Assembly (NCBI RefSeq): GCF_000226565.1
Contig: NC_016041.1
Coordinates: forward strand, 1,364,001 to 1,428,000
DNA length: 64,000 nucleotides
Source of the DNA: Glaciecola nitratireducens FR1064
GTDB lineage: Bacteria > Pseudomonadota > Gammaproteobacteria > Enterobacterales > Alteromonadaceae
Direction of reading: 5' to 3'
Part shown: piece after piece, positions 53,725 through 61,699 of the stretch
How positions within the stretch are numbered: position 1 is the stretch's first letter
Layout: the number at the start of each line of letters is the position of its first letter
Program-made: the position numbers and the translations under genes
Notes under the pieces: model-generated
What the model was told of the DNA's origin: nothing
The model's input: only the letters and a program-made list of their open reading frames with translations
The model's database searches: none

Positions 53725-53761
53725 GTTTTTGATTTTGATTTTGATTTTGATTTTGATTTTT
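53725..53761. repeat. Hexanucleotide repeat (GATTTT)5
   Basis: Five perfect GATTTT units run from 53731 to 53760, with an imperfect GTTTTT unit before them. The tract lies between divergent genes, about 70 bases upstream of the minus-strand PBP-like gene and about 100 bases upstream of the plus-strand gene at 53861. Slipped-strand change in unit number could alter promoter spacing. Confidence 0.85.
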
Positions 53762-53860
53762 ATATCTAGTCATTATTAAAACGCTTGCGAAGAGACACAT
53801 AAAATATCATTCTAATCTTTAGTTAATACAAGTAGACATTAAAATAAGAAGGTAAACAAG

Positions 53861-54268
53861 ATGGATAAAGCATTACTAAATTGCTTGTTAAATAATCGAA
53901 AAATTGTGGGAATTGTTGCGATAGCGATTTGTGTTTTAGCTTGGGCTTCAGAACTCACTGATTTAGTCTATGTTTGTCCTTATTGCAGAGCACAGCGCAC
54001 GATCATCGGTATATTAGGACTATCGCTACTGCTGCCCAACCCTAGAAACTGGATAAATCTGTATCTTGCAAGCACAGTTGCTGCTTTTGGTTTTTTTGTT
54101 GGTGCTTTTCAACACTTCGAAGGATGGAAGAAAATCATGTTTGGTAAGTTCGAATGGGGCGAGGTTTGGTTTATTAATCCATGGCTATTGTCCGGCTGCG
54201 CATTGTTCATAATATCGGGCTTGTTACTGCTTATTTGGGCATCTCCGGATACGCAAAAACGTTTGTAA
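53861..54268 (+). CDS. DsbB-like small membrane protein
   Basis: This 135-aa protein has about four membrane helices (for example GIVAIAICVLAWASEL, GCALFIISGLLLLIW). After the first is a CPYCRAQR motif at about 39-46, which closely matches the CPLCxxQR of DsbB-type thiol oxidases. The second periplasmic Cys pair of DsbB is missing; only one other Cys (in SGCALF) is present. It may be a reduced DsbB relative that exchanges electrons with quinone or another thiol protein. GAAGG 8 bases before the ATG supports the start. Confidence 0.65.
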   Translation: MDKALLNCLLNNRKIVGIVAIAICVLAWASELTDLVYVCPYCRAQRTIIGILGLSLLLPNPRNWINLYLASTVAAFGFFVGAFQHFEGWKKIMFGKFEWGEVWFINPWLLSGCALFIISGLLLLIWASPDTQKRL

Positions 54269-54432
54269 GTTACTTGAAAAGTTTACTATTTCAAATAACG
54301 GATATTGCTTGGTTTTATAAATTATACTAAAGTTTGGTAAAGCGAAGGGTAAACGTACTCGCTTTATTTAAGAAATGAGAGACTAGCACCGATATAACAA
54401 TTGTCGATTTACATAAATAAATAGAGAGCCTG

Positions 54433-56781
54433 ATGTTATCCATTATTAAGTTTTTCGAAAATATCGACTTTATTTTTATTCGGTGTAATCGCAATAATAA
54501 AATAGACCACTGCAATCCTTTCTCAACGCATATAACTGCTTTCACATCAGCTGACCTTCTTGGCAAAAACTTACTTTCCTTTTTTCATCCCGATGAGCAT
54601 AAAGCGGTTACTCAAGCTTTAACGCAAAATGACGTAAATAGTACGTATCATACTCATCGTTTTATTAAAGCAGACGGCAGTTTTTTTTGGATTAAATGGC
54701 AACTCACCGTAGATGAAGCACAAGGTGACTACTATGTTATTGGAGAGGATGTTTCTGAAAGTAAGCGTGTTAGTTCAGCATTGAGTGCATTAGAAAGTGT
54801 TACCGATACCGGGTACTGGGAAATTGACTTGGATACTGGTTACTTATATTGGTCAGACTATGTTCATCGTATTCACGAGACTGACGCCGCAACGTTTAGA
54901 CCTAAACTCGAAGACGGTCTTAAATTTTTTCCACCGGATGCAATTTCAACGTTAACAGATGTTCTGCAAAAATTAGAGCAAACGGGAGAGCCTTATTCTG
55001 TTGATTTAAATTTTATCAGTAGTAAAGGTAAAAATTTAATAGTAAACGCAACGGGTTTTTCAGAAGTCATAAATGGGCGAGTAGTCAGAAACTTTGGGAC
55101 TTTTAAAGACCTCACCATGCAAAAAGAGGACGAAATGACGCGTCAAGGACTCGAGCAGCGAGTAGTGCTCGCGCTACAGGCCGCTCAAATAGGGGTTTGG
55201 GACTACGATATAGTCGGTGATAGATTGGTTTGGGATGACAGATTATTTGAAATCTATGGACGTAGCCGAGACTCTTTCAATGGTATATTGCAAGACTGGA
55301 ACGACAGTGTATACCCTGATGATCTCGCTGAAGCTCAAAATGCATTCTTAGATTCAATTACTAACCATAAGTATTTCAAACACGAATTTAGAGTCGTGAC
55401 CAACAGCGGTGATATCCGCAGTGTACTAGGTATGGCGGCGTGTATTTACGATGCAAATAATAATCCAATAAAAGCCACTGGGGTTAATATTGATCTGACT
55501 GAAGCTAATCAAATAAAAGATGAACTTAAAGCCATTAGTGAGCGAGCTCAAAATAACGCCCAACTTGCCGAAAAAATGGCTGAAAAGGCGAAAGCTGCAG
55601 ATATACAAAAAAGTGCATTTTTAGCCAATGTTAGTCATGAAATACGAACGCCAATTTCGGGTGTCATTGGGCTCGTTGATATGTTGATAGAAGATGCTGC
55701 CATGAAGGCAGTAAGTGACGAAAAACGTCAACATTACTTAGGGCTAATCAAAAATAGTTCAAAACATCTGCTAAATATAATTACGGATATTCTCGACTTT
55801 TCAAAGATTGAAGCGGGTAAGATAAGCATCAGTAGTCAACAATTTAACTTGACGAAGTTAGTCGGAGAGTTAATAGATGATTTTGCGCACCGTGCCACAG
55901 AAAAGGGCTTAAAGTTCGATTATCAGTCCGTTGGTATGGAAAACGCTCTGTGCACTGGTGACCCCCATAGGTTAAGACAAATATTATACAATTTGTTAGG
56001 AAATGCTATTAAGTTTACTACTGCTGGCAAAATCAGTGTGCGAGCTCGACTTAATAAAAAAGCCGATGGAAATGCCAACTTCATTTGTGCAATTATTGAC
56101 ACTGGGATCGGGATTAAAGAGGATAGCCAGGGGACATTGTTCGAAGCATTTGAACAAGTCGACTCTAGTGCGACTCGCAGAGCACAAGGCACTGGTTTGG
56201 GTCTACCTATTAGCCGTAAACTCGTTGAGTTGATGGGGGGCTCTGTCAAGGTAGATAGTGAATTTGGTGTAGGTTCTAATTTTACGATTAACGTCCCGTT
56301 TGGTTCCATCGAAAAGTCAAATGTCAGTTATTCAGCGATGACAAATGCCGAAACTGACGATATAAATTATCAGGCCTTTGAAAACTGTCATGCGCTGGTT
56401 GCTGAAGATAATGAGATAAATCAGGTTGTGATCCAGAACTTACTTGACCAGTTAAAGATCAAATGTACTTTGGCAGCAGATGGTGAAGAAGCGTTAGAGT
56501 ATTTACATTCAGACGAAGGGGCTCAGTACAATTTCATTCTAATGGATTGCCAAATGCCTAAACTCGACGGATTTGAAACGACTCGAATGATCCGCGAAGA
56601 TGATAAATATCAAAAAGTAAAAAATATTCCTATCATTGCATTGACTGCTAACGCGATGAAAAGCGATAAGGAAAAGTGTTTACGTGCTGGTATGAATGGT
56701 TATTTAGCTAAACCGGTTACTAAAGCATTACTAAGCGCGAGCATAATAGAACTGCTTCAAGCGTCGCGATCGAGCAACTAA
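54433..56781 (+). CDS. PAS-rich hybrid histidine kinase with receiver domain
   Basis: This is a 782-aa cytosolic signalling protein with no membrane helix. Three PAS/PAC units occupy about 10-360 (SYFIGED-type ends and WDYDIVGDRLVWDDRLFE). The HisKA domain has the phosphorylated His in NVSHEIRTPISGV (about 399-411). The ATPase domain has NLLGNAIKFT, DTGIGI and GTGLGLPISR. The C-terminal receiver (about 650-775) has the phospho-acceptor Asp in ILMDCQMPKLDG at about 704. It would need an outside response regulator or HPt protein, and none is adjacent. The ATG follows GAGAG. Confidence 0.92.
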   Translation: MLSIIKFFENIDFIFIRCNRNNKIDHCNPFSTHITAFTSADLLGKNLLSFFHPDEHKAVTQALTQNDVNSTYHTHRFIKADGSFFWIKWQLTVDEAQGDYYVIGEDVSESKRVSSALSALESVTDTGYWEIDLDTGYLYWSDYVHRIHETDAATFRPKLEDGLKFFPPDAISTLTDVLQKLEQTGEPYSVDLNFISSKGKNLIVNATGFSEVINGRVVRNFGTFKDLTMQKEDEMTRQGLEQRVVLALQAAQIGVWDYDIVGDRLVWDDRLFEIYGRSRDSFNGILQDWNDSVYPDDLAEAQNAFLDSITNHKYFKHEFRVVTNSGDIRSVLGMAACIYDANNNPIKATGVNIDLTEANQIKDELKAISERAQNNAQLAEKMAEKAKAADIQKSAFLANVSHEIRTPISGVIGLVDMLIEDAAMKAVSDEKRQHYLGLIKNSSKHLLNIITDILDFSKIEAGKISISSQQFNLTKLVGELIDDFAHRATEKGLKFDYQSVGMENALCTGDPHRLRQILYNLLGNAIKFTTAGKISVRARLNKKADGNANFICAIIDTGIGIKEDSQGTLFEAFEQVDSSATRRAQGTGLGLPISRKLVELMGGSVKVDSEFGVGSNFTINVPFGSIEKSNVSYSAMTNAETDDINYQAFENCHALVAEDNEINQVVIQNLLDQLKIKCTLAADGEEALEYLHSDEGAQYNFILMDCQMPKLDGFETTRMIREDDKYQKVKNIPIIALTANAMKSDKEKCLRAGMNGYLAKPVTKALLSASIIELLQASRSSN

Positions 56782-56906
56782 CAGCACGACCTAATACTTT
56801 TATCTCAACATGATGTTTTTCATAGTAGTTTGCCAAGTTTGATGGTATGAATAATGTTTATGATTGCGACATCGAGTTATCAACTTAAGGTTAAATACGG
56901 TCAATT

Positions 56907-58070
56907 ATGTCTACACAAGTTGTACTCCCACGAATACTTCAAATTGGCGCGCATGCATCACGGAAAATTGTGGAGGTTGTTGCGAGTTTAGCTTGTTGTC
57001 GTCCGGTTATATTGACCGATAAAACGATGGTTGAACTTGGTTATGTGCAGGCGCTGTTAACACAATTTGAGGACGCTGAGCAACTACCGGATGTATTTGA
57101 TAATACTATCCCTGAACCTACCGTTGCCTCAATTATGCAGGCAGTGAGTAAAGTAAAAAGTAAACCTTATGATTGTATTATCGCCTTGGGTGGTGGAAGC
57201 CCGATTGATACTGCAAAGGCCGTCGCCGTGCTAGTCAAGTTTGGCGGCGAAATGAAAGATTACAAGTTTCCTCACATACAAACTCAAGCAGGTTTACCTG
57301 TCATCGCTATTCCTACTACCGCCGGCACCGGCTCTGAAGTCACTAAATTTACGATTATCACAGACCAAGATACAGACGAAAAAATGCTCTGTGCTGGTCC
57401 TGGCTTTATGCCTGCAGCTGCATTAATTGATTACACGCTGACCTTGAGTTTACCGCCGCGCATTACTGCAGATACGGGTATTGATGCGCTAACCCATGCA
57501 ATTGAAGCCTATGTCAGTAAAAAAGCGAATTTGTACAGTGACAGTCAAGCCTTAGCGGCAATGAAACTGCTTGCGCCTAACTTGCGAGAAGCTTATAACA
57601 ATGGCAAAAATGAGAGCTGTCGAGAGGCCATGATGCTAGGTGCGACCTTAGCTGGTTTGGCATTTTCTAACGCATCTGTAGCCTTAGTGCATGGAATGAG
57701 CCGACCGATAGGTGCTTTTTTTCATGTTCCTCATGGTTTGTCTAACGCAATGTTGTTGCCTAGTGTTACTGCATTTTCGATTGCTTCTGCAACTGCTAGG
57801 TACGCAACCTGTGCGCGCACAATGGGGGTTGCCGCAAGTCATCACTCTGATGAGCAGGCTTGTGAACTGCTTATCAATGAACTGCAACAAATTAATGTTG
57901 ACCTTAAAGTACCAACTCCGAAAGAATTTGGTATTGAAAAGGATGCGTTTTTTGCAGTTTGCACCACAATGGCAGAGCAAGCGTTAGCGTCAGGTTCGCC
58001 AGGAAATAACCCTAGAGTGCCTAGTGTTAAGGAAATGGTCGCCATTTATCATGGGCTTTGGGACAAATAA
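56907..58070 (+). CDS. Iron-containing alcohol dehydrogenase
   Basis: This 387-aa group III dehydrogenase has the NAD-binding ALGGGSPIDTAKAVA (about 91-105) and TTAGTGSEVT (about 136-145). Likely iron ligands are Asp and His in DTGIDALTHAIEAY (about 190-203), His in VHGMSRP (about 261) and His in FFHVPHG (about 272-276). It interconverts alcohols and aldehydes; the exact substrate is unknown. Long-chain or short-chain alcohol oxidation would suit a wax-ester-making cell. The next gene starts 33 bases downstream, so a shared transcript is likely. Confidence 0.92.
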   Translation: MSTQVVLPRILQIGAHASRKIVEVVASLACCRPVILTDKTMVELGYVQALLTQFEDAEQLPDVFDNTIPEPTVASIMQAVSKVKSKPYDCIIALGGGSPIDTAKAVAVLVKFGGEMKDYKFPHIQTQAGLPVIAIPTTAGTGSEVTKFTIITDQDTDEKMLCAGPGFMPAAALIDYTLTLSLPPRITADTGIDALTHAIEAYVSKKANLYSDSQALAAMKLLAPNLREAYNNGKNESCREAMMLGATLAGLAFSNASVALVHGMSRPIGAFFHVPHGLSNAMLLPSVTAFSIASATARYATCARTMGVAASHHSDEQACELLINELQQINVDLKVPTPKEFGIEKDAFFAVCTTMAEQALASGSPGNNPRVPSVKEMVAIYHGLWDK

Positions 58071-58103
58071 TTTTCAATTAACTAATACAATACTGCGAAT
58101 CAA

Positions 58104-59429
58104 ATGACAAAATTACAAAGCCAAAATTCAGCGCAGACTAGCAACGAAAATATTATTATTGTTGGTGGTGGTGCCGGTGGATTAGAGCTCGCTGTGAAAC
58201 TCGGGCGCCGTTACAAAAGTGCATCTCGAAAAGTGATTCTGGTTGATAAAAATCGAACACACATATGGAAGCCTCTATTACATGAAGTTGCGGCAGGTTC
58301 GCTCGACCCGGATATCGATGGCGTTGATTATTTGTCGATAGGTAATAAAAATGGCTTCATTTTTCATTTAGGTAGTATGGTCGAACTTGATCGAAAAACT
58401 AAAAAGATAACCTTAGCGCCCTTGCTTGACGATGACGGAAACGTGGTCCTGAATGTTAGGGAGTTAGCATATGCGAAATTGGTTTTTGCCATAGGCTCAG
58501 TTACCAATGACTTCGGAACTGGCGGCGCTAAAGATCATTGTATTTTTTTAGATTCACCAGCAAGTGCTCAAAAATTTCATATTAAATTACTCAATGAATT
58601 CTTAAAATTACAATCTGACGATGAAAACCATAATTTGGAAATCGCGATTGTTGGGGCAGGAGCGACCGGCGTTGAGCTGGCTGCTGAGCTTTATAAAACC
58701 TCTGAACTACTAAAATCATATGGCTATAACCACTTATCAAGCAATAGACTTAAAGTCACGCTAGTAGAAGCTGGTCCGCGATTATTGCCGGCTCTTCCAG
58801 AAAGAATTGCAGAGAGTACAAAACGAGAGTTAGAGAAATTAGGTGTTGAAATACTGCTCGATACAACGGTATCAAAAGTTGAGTCAACTGGACTGCACAC
58901 TAAAGACGGTCGATTTATTTCTAGCCGAATGTCGGTTTGGGCGGCGGGTATCAAAGCTCCCGAATTTATGGCTAGTATTGGTGGTCTTGAAACTAATAAG
59001 ATTAATCAAATTGTAGTAACACCTCAGCTATTTAGTATGACGGATGAAAATATTTATGCCTTAGGTGATTGCGCACATTGCATAATGGCCGATGGTTCGA
59101 AAGTACCACCGCGCGCGCAGTCTGCTCACCAAATGGCTAGCCACGTGTTTAAGAATATGAAGTTGCTAGATGCAAATAAAGCCCAAGTTGACTATAAATA
59201 CGTCGACTATGGCTCCTTAGTTTCGTTGTCTACCTATTCAACGATTGGTAGTTTAATGGGAAACCTAACCAGCGGCAGCATGTTCATTGAAGGTCGCTTA
59301 GCGCGCATCGTCTACATTAGCTTGTACCGAATGCATCAAGTGGTTATTTATGGCAAATTCAAAACACTGCTATTCATGTTTGTGAGTCGAATAAACAATA
59401 GGCTACGACCCAACCTGAAGCTGCATTAG
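58104..59429 (+). CDS. Type II NADH dehydrogenase-like FAD oxidoreductase
   Basis: This 441-aa flavoprotein has two dinucleotide-binding motifs: IIIVGGGAGGLELAVKLG (about 16-33) for FAD and IAIVGAGATGVELAAEL (about 180-196) for NAD(P)H. A C-terminal YALGDCAHC (about 318-326) and a hydrophobic membrane-binding tail (ARIVYISLYRMHQVVIYG) follow. This is the architecture of NDH-2, which passes electrons from NADH to quinone without pumping protons. It is between an alcohol dehydrogenase and a nitroreductase gene on the same strand. Confidence 0.9.
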   Translation: MTKLQSQNSAQTSNENIIIVGGGAGGLELAVKLGRRYKSASRKVILVDKNRTHIWKPLLHEVAAGSLDPDIDGVDYLSIGNKNGFIFHLGSMVELDRKTKKITLAPLLDDDGNVVLNVRELAYAKLVFAIGSVTNDFGTGGAKDHCIFLDSPASAQKFHIKLLNEFLKLQSDDENHNLEIAIVGAGATGVELAAELYKTSELLKSYGYNHLSSNRLKVTLVEAGPRLLPALPERIAESTKRELEKLGVEILLDTTVSKVESTGLHTKDGRFISSRMSVWAAGIKAPEFMASIGGLETNKINQIVVTPQLFSMTDENIYALGDCAHCIMADGSKVPPRAQSAHQMASHVFKNMKLLDANKAQVDYKYVDYGSLVSLSTYSTIGSLMGNLTSGSMFIEGRLARIVYISLYRMHQVVIYGKFKTLLFMFVSRINNRLRPNLKLH

Positions 59430-59468
59430 CAGTTGCCACCAAGTCTAATAATAAAAAATGAGGTTTTT

Positions 59469-60140
59469 ATGAACTTTGCAGAATTTGCTGCTTCTCGAAA
59501 AAGTGTACGTGGTTTTAAGAAAAAGGCCGTTTCCAAAGAAACGGTCGATGCCATTATTAACGCGGCTAAATGGGCGCCTTCATCTTACAACACGCAAACT
59601 TGGAAAGTGCATGCTGTGACTGGCGACGTGTTGGATAAAATACGCGAAGGAAATACGCAAGATACGATCGCTGGCAAGCCTCATGTGCGCGATTTTCCGT
59701 ACAAAGAAGACTATGAAGGCGTGCACAGAAAACGCCAGATTGACGTTGCCATTCAACTATTTGATGTGATGGGCATCAAACGTGAAGATAAAGAAAAGCG
59801 CATGGATTGGATGATGAGAGGTTTTCGCCAATTTGACGCTCCAGTGTCGCTTGTTCTCACCTACGACAAGTCGCTAGAGCCAGCTGGCATTACGCAATTT
59901 GGTTTGGGTTCGTTGGCATACGGCATTGTCCTTGCAGCTTGGGATCTTGGCTTAGGATGCGTTATCAATGGACAGGGCATCATGCAATCTGACGTTGTGC
60001 ACAAATATGCGCAAATACCAGATACGGAAGCTATTATGATTTGTATTGCTTTGGGTTATCCAGATGAGGATTTTGCGGCAAATGACGTACGTTCCGTGCG
60101 TGCAGATAACGAAGAGTTTGTGAAGTATCACGGTTTTTAA
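59469..60140 (+). CDS. Nitroreductase family protein
   Basis: This is a 223-aa FMN-dependent oxidoreductase. It has the family opening FAEFAASRKSVRGFKKKAVS and AAKWAPSSYNTQTWKVH (about 36-52), and a late GLGCVINGQ and ALGYPDED. It reduces nitro groups, quinones or related compounds with NAD(P)H. GAGG 8 bases before the ATG at 59469 supports this start over an upstream GTG/TTG in the previous gene's tail. It is probably co-transcribed with the NDH-2-like gene. Confidence 0.9.
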   Translation: MNFAEFAASRKSVRGFKKKAVSKETVDAIINAAKWAPSSYNTQTWKVHAVTGDVLDKIREGNTQDTIAGKPHVRDFPYKEDYEGVHRKRQIDVAIQLFDVMGIKREDKEKRMDWMMRGFRQFDAPVSLVLTYDKSLEPAGITQFGLGSLAYGIVLAAWDLGLGCVINGQGIMQSDVVHKYAQIPDTEAIMICIALGYPDEDFAANDVRSVRADNEEFVKYHGF

Positions 60141-60293
60141 ACTTCCAACAAATTGAAAAGACTAGCAGTATATTCGAAGTCAGGTCATTTTAGCCTTTCA
60201 CAAAAGGTGTGGTTTAAAAAAAATAACTATTTGCTCAGTGATGCCGATAAATCCAATACTGAAGCAAGTTTTCTCTCAACATTGGCGGACCAT

Positions 60294-61601
60294 ATGGGAC
60301 TTTTTGACAATAAAAAATTAGCTGAAAAAATCGTGCAGTTAGATGTATGTAAGGCTGATAATAAAGTGCTCAACCGCACGCTCAATGCGATAGAACATGC
60401 AGTACCATTCATAACATTTAAACCAGACGGCACGATTACTCATGCAAATGACTTATTTTTGCAGTTGTTTGAATACCGACTTGAAGAAATAAAAGGAAAG
60501 CACCATAAATCACTTTGTGAGGATGTTTACATACGCTCACCTGAGTACACGGCGCTTTGGAAGGACTTAAGCGCTGGCGTCGCAAAGCACGGACAATTCC
60601 CGCGAAAAACGGCATCGAATAAAAAAGTATGGTTGGAAGCCTCCTATTTTCCGGTAGTAGATGAAAGTGGCACACTAACCAAAGTCGTCAAAATCGCTAA
60701 AGATGTAACAGAATCTATGATAGAAAATGCAGATAAAGAGGCACTCTTATCTGCGCTTGAAAACTATATGGCAGTGATTAAATTCACGCCAGATGGTCAC
60801 GTGCTAGAAGCCAATAATAATTTTTTATCAGTAATGGGATATACCAATAAAGAGATATCGAATAAGCCGCATAAAATATTTTGTTATGACGACTTTTACC
60901 GAGAACATCCAGAGTTTTGGTCAAGACTGAGGACTGGTGAAAGTTTTTCAGGTCGATTTGAACGTAAGAACTCTGCCGGAAAAACAGTCTGGCTAGAGGC
61001 CACATACAGCCCAGTGAAGGATGAATTAGGTAAGGTTTATAAAGTCGTGAAATTTGCGACAGATATCACAAAACAGGTTGTTCGCTCTCAGGACGCAAGA
61101 GACAGTGCAGCAACGACATCTGAAGAAACATCACAAATTGCTGCAACGGCCAATCATGCTTTAAGCGAAGCGGTAAATGTATCTCAGCAGACAGCGAAAG
61201 AAATAGCGCTGGCTGTGCAACTTAGTCAACAACTAAAGGATCAAGCAACCCTTGTTTTTAGCATCGTAGAGGCTATTCGTTCTGTTGCTGATCAAACAAA
61301 CTTACTCGCACTTAATGCGGCGATTGAGGCTGCTCGGGCTGGTGATGTGGGTCGTGGTTTTGCGGTCGTTGCAGATGAGGTGCGAAAACTCGCAGGCCAG
61401 ACAGCTTCATCTTCCACAGAGATTTCAGAAGTGGTTAATGCCAACAGCCGATTGATAGAACAACTGCTCGAGAAGATGAATATAGTTGATGAATTATCCG
61501 GTAGCAGCGTTAAGCGGATTAGCTCTGTCGCATCTGGTATCAATGAAGTTGAGCAGGGAGTTTCAGCACTTGCTGTGATTATGTCTCAACTCACAGAGTG
61601 A
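60294..61601 (+). CDS. Soluble two-PAS chemotaxis transducer (BdlA-like)
   Basis: This 435-aa methyl-accepting protein has no membrane helix. Two tandem PAS/PAC domains lie at about 35-155 and 160-280 ([17 protein letters not shown] and [17 protein letters not shown]), followed by the MCP signalling domain with the hairpin [15 protein letters not shown] (about 335-349). This is the BdlA architecture, which links oxygen or redox sensing to motility or biofilm dispersal. The ATG at 60294 gives the usual family start MGLFDNKK; a TTG at 60153 would add 47 residues of doubtful sequence. It ends at a strong terminator. Confidence 0.88.
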   Translation: MGLFDNKKLAEKIVQLDVCKADNKVLNRTLNAIEHAVPFITFKPDGTITHANDLFLQLFEYRLEEIKGKHHKSLCEDVYIRSPEYTALWKDLSAGVAKHGQFPRKTASNKKVWLEASYFPVVDESGTLTKVVKIAKDVTESMIENADKEALLSALENYMAVIKFTPDGHVLEANNNFLSVMGYTNKEISNKPHKIFCYDDFYREHPEFWSRLRTGESFSGRFERKNSAGKTVWLEATYSPVKDELGKVYKVVKFATDITKQVVRSQDARDSAATTSEETSQIAATANHALSEAVNVSQQTAKEIALAVQLSQQLKDQATLVFSIVEAIRSVADQTNLLALNAAIEAARAGDVGRGFAVVADEVRKLAGQTASSSTEISEVVNANSRLIEQLLEKMNIVDELSGSSVKRISSVASGINEVEQGVSALAVIMSQLTE

Positions 61602-61641
61602 TAAAAAAGAGTTACATCAAAGTAGTATAAAATAAGTCGAC

Positions 61642-61685
61642 AAAAAAAGAGCAGTAAACAGGTTGTTTTACCGCTCTTTTTTATT
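61642..61685. terminator. Bidirectional intrinsic terminator
   Basis: AAAAAAGAGC (61643-61652) and GCTCTTTTTT (61673-61682) form the outer stem and GTAAA with TTTAC the inner one, separated by one mismatch. A-run and T-run flank both sides, so the hairpin can end transcripts of the plus-strand MCP gene and the minus-strand RND pump gene that converge here. Confidence 0.85.
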
Positions 61686-61699
61686 GAATAAGCAGATGC

